DNA from: an uncultured Dialister sp.
Lineage (GTDB): Bacteria; Bacillota; Negativicutes; Veillonellales; Dialisteraceae
Assembly (NCBI GenBank): GCA_900545365.1
Contig: UQYL01000005.1
Span: 19,095 to 83,094 of the forward strand
Direction: 5' to 3'
DNA length: 64,000 nucleotides
The notes below the pieces were generated by a model. It had not been told where the DNA came from. It made no database searches and was given only the letters and a program-made list of their open reading frames with translations. Positions within the stretch are counted from its first letter, which is position 1. The number at the start of each line of letters is the position of its first letter. This document shows, piece after piece, positions 33,675 to 41,751 of this stretch. The translations under genes and the position numbers were made by a program.

Positions 33675-34115
33675 TTAACGGATGTCAAACTTGATCTCTT
33701 CCGGCTGCTGCGCTGCGTGCGGATGTTCAGCGCCCGCATAGACATGGAGCTTTCTGTACATCTGATCGCCGAGCTTGTTCTTCGGAAGCATGCCGCGGAT
33801 CGCGTGTTCAACCATCTTGACAGGCTTGTATTTCAGCATGTCGCCCGCTTTCGTATAGCGGTCGCCGCCGATGTAGCCGGTGTAGTGGAAATATACTTTC
33901 TTCGTCAATTTCTTGCCCGTCAGGACAACTTTGTCTGCGTTGACGACGATCACATAGTCGCCGGTGTCCACATGAGGCGTAAAGGTGACTTTATTCTTTC
34001 CCCGAAGGATCTCTGCGACGGCAGCAGCCAGACGGCCAAGAGTTTTGCCTTCAGCGTCAACGACATACCATTTCCGAGTGATGTTGCTCGAATTGGCCAT
34101 AAATGTATCTTTCAT
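33675..34115 (-). CDS. rplM: 50S ribosomal protein L13
   Basis: 146 aa from the ATG at 34115, which has AGGAGG 7 bases upstream; a longer frame runs through the promoter and is rejected. Signatures are ITRKWYVVDAEGKTLGRLA near the start and GDYVIVVNADKVVLTGKK, GMLPKNKLG further on. First gene of the rplM-rpsI operon; the leader is structured. Confidence 0.97.
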   Translation of the reverse strand: MKDTFMANSSNITRKWYVVDAEGKTLGRLAAAVAEILRGKNKVTFTPHVDTGDYVIVVNADKVVLTGKKLTKKVYFHYTGYIGGDRYTKAGDMLKYKPVKMVEHAIRGMLPKNKLGDQMYRKLHVYAGAEHPHAAQQPEEIKFDIR

Positions 34116-34139
34116 GCTGTTTCCTCCTAAAATACTGAC

Positions 34140-34197
34140 TGCAAGATCTCGTCCTTCCTCCGGGGCTAGTGGTGTCCGGACAAATCTCACGAGGAAT
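34140..34197 (-). promoter_or_regulatory. Candidate L13 leader RNA structure
   Basis: On the minus strand CTCGT (34190-34194) can pair with ACGAG (34147-34151), enclosing GTCC/GGAC, with a C-rich loop. A stem-loop leader recognised by L13 is known for rplM in Firmicutes. This match is by shape only and was not tested against a model. Confidence 0.4.
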
Positions 34198-34226
34198 ATT
34201 TTATCGTTTTTAGAGAAAAATGTCAA
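34198..34226 (-). promoter_or_regulatory. rplM promoter
   Basis: Minus strand TTGACA (34221-34226), 17-bp spacer, TAAAAT (34198-34203). Its -35 abuts the upstream end of the region leading to the divergent helicase gene. Confidence 0.85.
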
Positions 34227-34346
34227 ATAAAATCCGGCGTTTCGAAGAAATTTCTCCCGAAAAAATTTCACTGTCCCTCCTACCCTTTTCGGAAAACTTT
34301 TCTCCTTATTTTCCCGCTTTTGTGTCATCAAAATATTTCCACGGAA

Positions 34347-34375
34347 TTACAGAATACTTTCTCTATTGCTATACT
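34347..34375 (+). promoter_or_regulatory. Promoter of the PLD-helicase gene
   Basis: TTACAG (34347-34352), 17-bp spacer, TATACT (34370-34375), about 48 bases before the chosen ATG. It supports the shorter start, because the ATG at 34220 would lie upstream of this promoter. Confidence 0.7.
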
Positions 34376-34423
34376 AAGGATATATTTATTTCTCAATATC
34401 ACGATCACACTGCGAGGTGCACG

Positions 34424-37400
34424 ATGTCTGAAAAAGATCTTGAGGGCCTTCAAAACGGACTCTATGAAAAAATCATTACACAAACATTTCAAGAAAAGCT
34501 GGATCAGGCGCTGAAGGAAAATCAGATCTGGGCCGACCGGGAAGACCTGGACGCGCAGGAAGCCGTCTCCCAGCTCTCCGCCTATATCCGTCAGGTCATC
34601 AGCTGGCTGTTAAAAGATATCGCCGATGCCGACGACTCGGATACCTCCGCAAAGAAAGAGATTGACTTCATCAATCGGCTCATCACGTTCTTATTCAAAG
34701 ACGCCCCCGAACAAAGGCGGGAATTTTCCGTGGCGGATACGAAATCTTTGCTCCTTTTTTTGCAGCATCAGCGCAACGCCGCGAAAAAACTAGATATCCC
34801 CCGCCCGAACACCTCCTTATCACAAAGCTTTCTTTTTACAAACAGCAAAAAGGACGCGCCCATTGCCACTGAGCTTTACGCAGAGATCGCATCGGCCGAT
34901 CAGATCGATCTCCTCGTCTCTTTTATCAAATTTTCAGGCATCTCCATGATCCTTCCGGCACTGAAAGAATTCACTTACCGCGGTGGAAAGCTCCGTGTCA
35001 TTACGACCACCTATATGGGCGCCACAGACCCCAAAGCCGTCCGTGTGCTCTCCCAGCTTCCCAGTACGGAGATCAAAATCTCCTATGATGTAAAAAGTAC
35101 CCGTCTTCATGCGAAATCTTATATCTTCCGCAGAAACAGCGGCTATTCCACCGCCTATATCGGCTCCTCCAACCTGTCCCACGCCGCCATTACAGAGGGC
35201 TTGGAATGGAATATGAAGATTACCGCGCAAGATATGCCGATGGTCTTCCAAAAAATGAACACTACTTTTGACGTCTATTGGAATTCCGACAATTTTGAAG
35301 TCTATACGGCCGATCAGGAAGCGTTTTTGCAGCAGGAGATCGACGCCATCCGTCATCCCGCTTCCGCAGACAATGGAAATCTTTATTCTTTTAGGATCCG
35401 CCCATACCCGTACCAGCAGACCATTTTAGATAATCTCGAAGCTGAAAGAACGCTGAGAAACCGTTGGAAAAATCTGGTCGTTGCCGCGACGGGCACAGGG
35501 AAAACGGCCATTGCCGCATTTGATTACGCCCGTTTTGCAAAAAGCCGGCTGCCGCGGACGACAAATCTGCTCTTTGTGGCTCACCGCGAAGAGATCTTAA
35601 AGCAAAGCCTGTCTTGTTTCCGCCAAATTCTGCAAGAGCCGGACTGGGGCGAGCTCGATGTGGGAAACAATCACGCTTCCCGGTTGGCGTACAGGTTTGC
35701 TTCCATTCAGACATTGAACCGGCAAAATTTCTGGGACCGGATCGATCCCGATTATTATGACATGATCGTCATCGATGAATTTCATCATGCCGCGGCCGCT
35801 TCTTATCAGAAATTGCTCTCCCATTTCAAGCCCAAGATCCTCCTCGGCCTCACCGCCACACCGGAGCGGATGGACGGGAAAGACATCACAAAATACTTTG
35901 ACAACCATATCAGCGCCGAGATCCGTTTGGCCGACGCCATCGAACAGCGGCTGCTTTGCCCCTTTCATTATTTCGGCGCGGAAGATCCCATCGATCTCAG
36001 CGATGTGAAATGGAGCGGCGGCGACTACGACATCAGCGACTTGGAGCGCAAATATGTTATAGACATCCGCAGCGCCGTCCTACGCGCCGGCGCAGTGCTC
36101 TCCGCCGTTGATCGATATACAGCGGATATCCGCGACGTAAAAGGTCTCGGATTCTGCGTGAGCAAAAAGCACGCCAAGTACATGGCTGATTATATGACGG
36201 CGCGCGGCGTTCCTTCCATGAATCTGGATTCGGATACACCGGAAACCATCAGAAACAACGCGAAAGAGAAACTGGAAAACGGAACGATCCGCTTTATTTT
36301 CACCGTTGATCTTTTTAATGAAGGCGTCGATATCCCCGCGGTAAATACGGTTCTCTTCCTCCGTCCGACCAACAGCCTCACTGTTTTCCTCCAGCAGCTC
36401 GGCCGCGGCCTGCGCCTTTCCGAGGGGAAAAACTGCCTGACGGTCTTGGATTTTGTCGCACAGGGAAACCGAAAATATGATTTTTCCGGACGGCTCTATT
36501 CTCTTTTGGGCCGAAAAGACACCAATCTCGAAGCCGAGATTAAAGGCCATTTCCCGCATGCGCCGAAAGGCTGCTTCATTCAGCTCACGGAAATGGCGCA
36601 AAAGCGGATCTTAGAGAATATCAAAAATCAGACTCGAGGCACCCGTTTCTATGCGGATTGCCTGCGCGATCTCTATGAATCCGAGGGCAGGATCCCTTCC
36701 CTTTCCAAATTTTTGGAAACGCTCCGCATCCCTGCCGAGGTCTTTTACAATAAGAAACGTCTCTATTCCCGCCTTTGCGCGTCCTGCGACCTGTCAGCCG
36801 ATCTCCCCGAAACGGAAGAAGAGACGGTACTGCGAAGAGCCATGCCTCATATTCTTTCCATCGATTCTCCACAGTGGCTGGCTTTTCTGCGGAAGCAATT
36901 TCTCTGCCCGGCTCCTCCAAGATCAGACTGGGACAGAAAATTCCTCCGCATGTGGCAGTACACATTGTACGGGAAGGAATATACGGCATGCGGCATGAAA
37001 GACCCACTGGAAGCGATCCGCCGCTTTGCCGCGCAGCCCACGCTGCGACAGGAGATCCTCGATGTCTTGGCCTATCAGTCTGACCGCACTGAAGTCATCG
37101 CCAAACCGATCTCCCTCCCCGGAAACAGCCCGCTGGAACTGCACAGTCGCTACACACGCGACCAGTTATTTGCCGCCTTGGGTTATAAAAGCCCGGCTAG
37201 TATCCGCGAAGGGGTAAAATATTTGGAAGAATTGAAAACAGATGTATTTCTCGTCACGCTCAACAAATCTTCCAAAGAATTTTCCGATTCGACCCTTTAT
37301 GAGGATTACTCCATCAATTCGACGCTGTTTCACTGGCAGACGCAAAATTCCGTCACTCCGGAAAGCAGGACCGGACAACGGTATATCCATCAAAAGAGCA

Positions 37401-37594
37401 ACGGCACGACTGTCCTGTTCTTCGTGAGAGAGCGGAAAAAAGACGGGCACGGCAACTCCATGAGCTATACCTTCTTGGGCCCCGCAAAGTATGTGTCCCA
37501 CACGGGACGCTGCCCCATGACGATCATTTATGAGCTTGCCGAGCCCATTCCGGCGCAGTACATCGCCGTCACGGACAGCAGCGGCGTCATCTGA
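34424..37594 (+). CDS. PLD-like nuclease / DEAD-box helicase / DUF3427 protein (candidate defence gene)
   Basis: 1056 aa. Residues about 140-290 form a phospholipase-D-like domain with one HxK motif (RLHAKSY, about 229) and YIGSSNLSHAAI (about 245). Residues about 325-690 are an SF2 helicase: Q-motif region, Walker A ATGTGKT, IDEFHH in place of DEAD, TATPERMDG, DLFNEGVDIP and QLGRGLR. The C-terminal third is a DUF3427 module (LFHWQTQNSVTPES, YTFLGPAKYVSH). The start at 34424 is chosen over 34220 on promoter position. It stands alone, has AT-richer codons than its neighbours and its own terminator. Homologues occur sporadically in defence islands, so an anti-phage or restriction role is inferred, not shown. 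Confidence 0.85.
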   Translation: MSEKDLEGLQNGLYEKIITQTFQEKLDQALKENQIWADREDLDAQEAVSQLSAYIRQVISWLLKDIADADDSDTSAKKEIDFINRLITFLFKDAPEQRREFSVADTKSLLLFLQHQRNAAKKLDIPRPNTSLSQSFLFTNSKKDAPIATELYAEIASADQIDLLVSFIKFSGISMILPALKEFTYRGGKLRVITTTYMGATDPKAVRVLSQLPSTEIKISYDVKSTRLHAKSYIFRRNSGYSTAYIGSSNLSHAAITEGLEWNMKITAQDMPMVFQKMNTTFDVYWNSDNFEVYTADQEAFLQQEIDAIRHPASADNGNLYSFRIRPYPYQQTILDNLEAERTLRNRWKNLVVAATGTGKTAIAAFDYARFAKSRLPRTTNLLFVAHREEILKQSLSCFRQILQEPDWGELDVGNNHASRLAYRFASIQTLNRQNFWDRIDPDYYDMIVIDEFHHAAAASYQKLLSHFKPKILLGLTATPERMDGKDITKYFDNHISAEIRLADAIEQRLLCPFHYFGAEDPIDLSDVKWSGGDYDISDLERKYVIDIRSAVLRAGAVLSAVDRYTADIRDVKGLGFCVSKKHAKYMADYMTARGVPSMNLDSDTPETIRNNAKEKLENGTIRFIFTVDLFNEGVDIPAVNTVLFLRPTNSLTVFLQQLGRGLRLSEGKNCLTVLDFVAQGNRKYDFSGRLYSLLGRKDTNLEAEIKGHFPHAPKGCFIQLTEMAQKRILENIKNQTRGTRFYADCLRDLYESEGRIPSLSKFLETLRIPAEVFYNKKRLYSRLCASCDLSADLPETEEETVLRRAMPHILSIDSPQWLAFLRKQFLCPAPPRSDWDRKFLRMWQYTLYGKEYTACGMKDPLEAIRRFAAQPTLRQEILDVLAYQSDRTEVIAKPISLPGNSPLELHSRYTRDQLFAALGYKSPASIREGVKYLEELKTDVFLVTLNKSSKEFSDSTLYEDYSINSTLFHWQTQNSVTPESRTGQRYIHQKSNGTTVLFFVRERKKDGHGNSMSYTFLGPAKYVSHTGRCPMTIIYELAEPIPAQYIAVTDSSGVI

Positions 37595-37607
37595 TACCGC
37601 CTATAAT

Positions 37608-37648
37608 AAAAACCGTCCCCGCCCGGAAATCGAGCGGGGATGGTTTTT
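37608..37648. terminator. Bidirectional terminator, helicase gene and sfsA fusion
   Basis: A 15-bp stem with one mismatch (37608-37622 with 37634-37648), with A's before and T's after. On the minus strand it overlaps the sfsA stop. Confidence 0.9.
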
Positions 37649-38777
37649 ATCTGATCCATTTTTGCAGACGGTTGATCTCGAAGTCTTCTTCGATCTTCGT
37701 GAAGGCCGGAAGATGGAGCGGGTCTTCACGGAAGCCGAAGAGATGGGAAGGACAGGCGCAGTCGGTGCAGCCGAATCCGGGAATATCCCAGTCCGCGGCG
37801 CGGGCGACGGCTGCGGCGAGGGCATGCTCCAGATCTTCGGCGGTGCGGACGGGGACCGCCCCCACCCATTCCGCGCGCTGCCGGAGGTAATCGATGTGCC
37901 AGTGCATCTTCTTCCGCAGGCGGCGGTGCCGGGCGAGGCGCTGATCGAGATTTTCCTTCGCCGAGCCGGTGTATACATAGTATCCTTTCGGGAAATGCAC
38001 CGTCCCGAGGCGGCCGATCTCTATGTCCGCGTCTTCCGCGAGGCGCAGCGCCAGCAGGTAGCAGCCCCGGTTCCCCGCTTCTTTTTCAACGATCGGGAGC
38101 GGCGCGGAGAGGAGGCGGACGCTCTCCGGACGGGACAGGTCGTCCGGCCACCGCAGGGCCGCCGCTTTCCATTCGATGTGCGGCGCGGCGGACAGGAAGG
38201 CCTCCGCGAATTCCGGATCGGTGTGGTAATCCGGCAGGAACCATTCCGCCCTGTCCCACTGGACGAGGATGAGGAGCCCCGCCTTTCCTCCCCCTTTCCC
38301 GATCTCGCCGAGGTGGAGGATGTGCTTCCGCCCGCGGGCCGTCACGGCGTCGGGAAACATGGCCCCCTTCTCCCCGAAGAGCGTGCACGATTTGACTTCC
38401 ACGGGGAAGCTTTCTTTCTCATTTCCGATGAGCAGGTCGAAACGGCTGTCGCCCATGGTGACCTCCCGCCGCAGGACGCGGTAGTCTTCCCATCCGGGAA
38501 TGCGCTTCTCATTGATGAGCGCCGCCGCCGTGTCATTTGCCCGGGACGTATCGAGGGGAATCATCACGCCGTCCCGCTCCGCGCCGACGACGCGCCACGC
38601 CGTGCGGTTCCCTTCCTTTTCATGACGCTCCGCGAGGAGCGCCGTCCCCGGAAAGAGGAGCTCCCGCATGCGTCCCGGATTGGGCATGTGGGCCCGCACG
38701 GTCTCTCCGTCCAGCTCCATTTCGATGACGAACCGGTTTGGACGGCGGAGGAACCGGCCTTTTCTGATCTCCTTCAT
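37647..38777 (-). CDS. sfsA: SfsA nuclease-like protein fused to a DUF123 (GIY-YIG-related) domain
   Basis: 376 aa, where ordinary SfsA is about 230. Residues 1-222 are SfsA: RFLRRPNRFVIEMEL, MPNPGRMRELL, SRANDTAAALI and FPVEVKSCTLF, which holds the PD-(D/E)xK-like acidic and lysine residues. Residues about 226-376 match DUF123: GCYLLAL, TVHFPKGYYVYTGSA, LARHRR, KMHWHIDYL and GFGCTDCACPSHLF. DUF123 is distantly related to GIY-YIG nucleases. Two nuclease-like folds on one chain suggest DNA or RNA processing, but neither part has a firm function. The start is ATG at 38777; it lies downstream of ychF. Confidence 0.88.
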   Translation of the reverse strand: MKEIRKGRFLRRPNRFVIEMELDGETVRAHMPNPGRMRELLFPGTALLAERHEKEGNRTAWRVVGAERDGVMIPLDTSRANDTAAALINEKRIPGWEDYRVLRREVTMGDSRFDLLIGNEKESFPVEVKSCTLFGEKGAMFPDAVTARGRKHILHLGEIGKGGGKAGLLILVQWDRAEWFLPDYHTDPEFAEAFLSAAPHIEWKAAALRWPDDLSRPESVRLLSAPLPIVEKEAGNRGCYLLALRLAEDADIEIGRLGTVHFPKGYYVYTGSAKENLDQRLARHRRLRKKMHWHIDYLRQRAEWVGAVPVRTAEDLEHALAAAVARAADWDIPGFGCTDCACPSHLFGFREDPLHLPAFTKIEEDFEINRLQKWIR

Positions 38778-38793
38778 GCTGTTTCCTATTTCC

Positions 38794-38831
38794 AAAAGAA
38801 AAGCAGGGCAGCCGCCGGGCCGCTCTGCCTT
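38794..38831 (-). terminator. Probable terminator of ychF
   Basis: GC-rich hairpin (AAGCAGGGCAGCC against GGCCGCTCTGCCTT, imperfect) with T-rich minus-strand tail, between ychF and the sfsA fusion. Confidence 0.55.
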
Positions 38832-38846
38832 GTATCCGTTTATGCG

Positions 38847-39953
38847 TTATACGTTGAAGCGGAAATACGCCACGTCTCCGTCCTGGATCTCGTAATCCTT
38901 GCCTTCGATGCGGAGCAGCCCTTTTTCGCGGACCGCGTTGAAGGAGCCGCACGCCACGAGGTCTTCATAAGGCACGATCTCCGCGCGGATGAATCCCCGC
39001 TCGATATCGGAGTGGATCTTGCCCGCCGCTTTCGGCGCTTTCGTGTGGGCGTGCACCGTCCAGGAGCGGCATTCGTCTTCTCCGACGGTAAAGAAATTGA
39101 TGAGCCCCAGCAGGGAATAAGCGGAGCGGATGAGGCGGTTCAGCCCCGGTTCGGTCTCGCCCAGATCGGTGAGGAACGCCTTTGCTTCTTCCGCGTCCAG
39201 CTCGGACACTTCCTGCTCGATCTCCGCGGAGATCGGCACCCAGCTGGCTTTCTGCTTCTCCGCTTCCGCCGCTGCCTTCTGCACATAAGGATTCGCCAGG
39301 GGATCGGCGATGTCGTCTTCCGACGTATTCAGCACATAGAGCACGGGCTTCAGGGTGAGCAGGTTCAGTTCCTTCAGGATCTCCAGATCGTCTTCGGAGA
39401 GGTCGAGGAGCCGCGCCGGTGTGCCTTCGGAAAGAGCGGCGTAGACCTTTTCCAGCGTCGGCAGCTGCGCTTTCGCGTCTTTAATGCCTGCCTGCGCGAG
39501 TTTCGCGGTCTTCGTCTTTTTCTTGTCCACGCTGTCCAGATCGGCCAGACAGAGCTCGGTATTGATGATATCCATATCGCGGACAGGATCGACGGAACCT
39601 TCCACGTGGGTAATATTGGAATTTTCAAAGCACCGCACCACGTGAGCGATGGCGTCGGTCTCCCGGATGTGGCTCAGAAACTGATTGCCCAGGCCCTCGC
39701 CTCTGGACGCGCCCGCTACGAGCCCCGCGATGTCCACGAAGCGGGTGAAAGCGGGGGTCGTCTTCTTCGGATGGAACATGTCCGCCAGGTCATACAGGCG
39801 GTGATCCGGCACTTCTACGACGCCCACATTCGGCTCAATGGTGCAGAAGGGGAAATTCGCCGCTTCCGCGCCGGCTTTCGTGATGGCGTTAAAGAGCGTG
39901 GATTTCCCTACGTTCGGCAGTCCCACGATGCCGATCTGCAGATTTGTACTCAT
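38847..39953 (-). CDS. ychF: Redox-regulated ribosome-associated ATPase YchF/OLA1
   Basis: P-loop ATPase of the OBG branch, 368 aa. The P-loop GLPNVGKSTLFNAIT lies at about residues 9-23, DIAGLVAGASRGEGLGN (about 75-91) forms G3, and NTSEDD replaces the usual NKxD, the feature that switches specificity to ATP. A coiled-coil region follows (about 130-170), and the C-terminal TGS-like domain ends YEIQDGDVAYFRFNV. The start is ATG at 39953 after AGGAGG. Confidence 0.96.
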   Translation of the reverse strand: MSTNLQIGIVGLPNVGKSTLFNAITKAGAEAANFPFCTIEPNVGVVEVPDHRLYDLADMFHPKKTTPAFTRFVDIAGLVAGASRGEGLGNQFLSHIRETDAIAHVVRCFENSNITHVEGSVDPVRDMDIINTELCLADLDSVDKKKTKTAKLAQAGIKDAKAQLPTLEKVYAALSEGTPARLLDLSEDDLEILKELNLLTLKPVLYVLNTSEDDIADPLANPYVQKAAAEAEKQKASWVPISAEIEQEVSELDAEEAKAFLTDLGETEPGLNRLIRSAYSLLGLINFFTVGEDECRSWTVHAHTKAPKAAGKIHSDIERGFIRAEIVPYEDLVACGSFNAVREKGLLRIEGKDYEIQDGDVAYFRFNV

Positions 39954-40044
39954 AAAGTCCTCCTGTGCGGCAGCTGCCCGCCGCATAGACACGGCATAAG
40001 AGCACAGCCCGGAGAGCCGTGCTCATGCCTGAAATTCAATCGTC

Positions 40045-41283
40045 TTATTTCCGCGCGGCCAGCGCTTTTTTCATGCGCTCCACCGCTTCCTTCGTCAGTT
40101 CCGGCGTATTGAACGCGGTGAGGCGCACATAGCCCTCGCCGCAGGGGCCGAATCCGGAGCCGGGGGTGCAGATGACCTGCGCTTCATTCAGCATGAAGTC
40201 GAAGAAATCCCAGCTGGTCATGCCTTCCGGCACAGTGAGCCACACATAGGGGCTGTTCGTGCCGCCGCATGCCGCGAGGCCCGCTTCCTTCGCCCCTTCG
40301 AGGATCATGGCCGCGTTCTTCTTGTAAATCGCGATGGTGTCATGGATCTGCTTCTGCCCTTCCGGCGTGTAGACCGCTTCCGCGCCGCGCTGGACGATGT
40401 AGGAGACGCCGTTGAACTTCGTGCACTGGCGGCGGTCCCAGAGCGCGTTGGCTTCCACCTTTTCTCCGGACGCCGTCTCGAGCATGAGCTCATGCGGGAT
40501 GACGCAGAAACCGCAGCGCACGCCGGTGAATCCCGCCGTCTTGGAGTAGGAGCGGAATTCGATGGCCACTTCCTTCGCCCCTTCGATCTCGTAGATGCTG
40601 TGGGGGATATTGTCTTCGGAAATAAAGCATTCATACGCCGCGTCGAAGAGGATGACCGAGCCGGTCTGCTTCGCGTAGCGCACCCACATGGTGAGCGCCT
40701 TCTTATCCAGCGCCGCGCCGGTGGGGTTATTGGGCGAGCAGAGATAAATGACCGCCGGATCGTGCGCCGGCAGGTTCGGCTGGAACTCGCATTCCTCGTA
40801 GCACGGCAGGTATTCGATGCGGTTGTACGCGCCGTTCACAAAGACGCCGCTCCGCCCCGCCATGACATTGCTGTCCACATAGACCGGATAGACCGGATCG
40901 GTGACGGCGACGATGCAGTTCATGTCAAAGATCTCCTGGATATTGCCCACATCGCACTTCGCGCCGTCGCTGACGAAAATTTCCGACGGATCGATCTCGA
41001 TGCCGCGGGATCTGTAATCATGCTCCACAATGGCTTCCCGGAGGAAAAGGTAGCCCTGCTCCGGGCCGTAGCCGCGGAACGTCTCCGCGTGCGCCATTTC
41101 ATCGACGGCTTTGTGCATGGCTTCGATGACCGCCGGAGCCAGAGGCTGCGTCACATCGCCGATGCCGAGGGAAATGAGCGACGCTTCCGGATGCTTCGCC
41201 TGATAAGCGGCCGCTCTCTTTTTTACTTCCGCAAAGAGGTAAGACCCCTGCAGATTCAGATACGCTTCATTACAACGTGCCAT
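40045..41283 (-). CDS. dapL: LL-diaminopimelate aminotransferase
   Basis: PLP aminotransferase that makes LL-diaminopimelate directly from tetrahydrodipicolinate, for peptidoglycan and lysine, 412 aa. Matches to the DapL group include GIGDVTQPLAPAVIEAMHKA (about residue 40), FVSDGAKCDVGNIQ (about 103), CSPNNPTGAAL (about 182) and the PLP lysine in SYSKTAGFTGVRCGF (about 245). CDVGNIQ and the GSGFGPCGEGYVRL end separate it from AspC-type enzymes. AGGAG site 8 bases before the ATG. Its presence implies the succinylase/acetylase branch is not required. Confidence 0.93.
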   Translation of the reverse strand: MARCNEAYLNLQGSYLFAEVKKRAAAYQAKHPEASLISLGIGDVTQPLAPAVIEAMHKAVDEMAHAETFRGYGPEQGYLFLREAIVEHDYRSRGIEIDPSEIFVSDGAKCDVGNIQEIFDMNCIVAVTDPVYPVYVDSNVMAGRSGVFVNGAYNRIEYLPCYEECEFQPNLPAHDPAVIYLCSPNNPTGAALDKKALTMWVRYAKQTGSVILFDAAYECFISEDNIPHSIYEIEGAKEVAIEFRSYSKTAGFTGVRCGFCVIPHELMLETASGEKVEANALWDRRQCTKFNGVSYIVQRGAEAVYTPEGQKQIHDTIAIYKKNAAMILEGAKEAGLAACGGTNSPYVWLTVPEGMTSWDFFDFMLNEAQVICTPGSGFGPCGEGYVRLTAFNTPELTKEAVERMKKALAARK

Positions 41284-41365
41284 ATTTTCAACTCCTGTTC
41301 AAAGATTTATCTTACATTTTATCATACGCGGGAAATGAAATACAGAAAATTTCTCCCCGCCCGCG

Positions 41366-41440
41366 GCGCGGCGGAAAAATTTCGCCTTCCCCGATTTCTC
41401 CGCCGGAAAATTTCCGCTCGTTTTTCTTTTCCCGCCGGAA
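41366..41440. repeat. Three GC-flanked GGAAAAWTTYC palindromes
   Basis: Similar units occur at about 41371-41387, 41400-41420 and 41431-41450, each with a (G/C)GCCGGAAAA-type left half and a TTCCG or TTTCG right half. They are imperfect and of unknown role. Confidence 0.5.
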
Positions 41441-41573
41441 AAATTCCGTCCGTTTTCCGCAGAGCGCTGAAAAATGACAGGCCGTTTTCCCCGTTTCACC
41501 GGGCATTTTCCCGCCGCTTTCCTTCCGGCGGAAGAAAATGACCGTGTCTCTGCACTGATGCGATAGATAAATT

Positions 41574-41623
41574 ACTTTTACTTTATACACTATGATTTTT
41601 TTCGAATTTATAGTAAAGTAAAG
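41574..41623 (+). promoter_or_regulatory. AT-rich imperfect dyad upstream of dcuC
   Basis: ACTTTA and ACTAT on the left (41579-41593) are mirrored by ATAGT and AAAGT on the right (41610-41619), with outer CTTT/AAAG. It could be an operator or a transcript-end hairpin. TATGAT (41591-41596) inside it is a possible -10. No FNR or CRP consensus is seen. Confidence 0.4.
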
Positions 41624-41751
41624 ACAGACGCGGGACGGCAGTTTGCGGCTCCGTTTTTTTATGCCGGACGGCGGCCCGGCTCCGCCGCGGACATTTCCGC
41701 TTCCGTTCCGCACAGACTGCTCTTCTTTTTATTTCCACTGGAGGTGTTATT

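Larger units (their letters stand above)
41284..41751. other. 468-base gene-free region between dapL and dcuC
   Basis: The left part holds the dapL leader (TATGAT on the minus strand at 41321-41326). From 41366 to about 41530 there is a set of short GGAAAATTTCC-centred palindromes in GC-rich surroundings. From 41574 to 41623 an AT-rich imperfect dyad lies before dcuC. No reading frame here has a ribosome site or family resemblance. Confidence 0.6.

Noticed and set aside
34220..34423. N-terminal extension of the helicase protein to the ATG at 34220
   Set aside because: It would start on top of the divergent rplM -35 and upstream of the gene's own promoter at 34347-34375. The ATG at 34424 has a GAGGTG site and fits the promoter.
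40000..40035. Hairpin after dapL (GAGCAC/GTGCTC)
   Set aside because: The stem is good but no T run follows on the minus strand, so it is not called a terminator.
41312..41713. Minus-strand frame of 133 codons in the dapL-dcuC gap
   Set aside because: Crosses the palindrome cluster and AT dyad; Lys/Arg-rich low-information sequence with no ribosome site.
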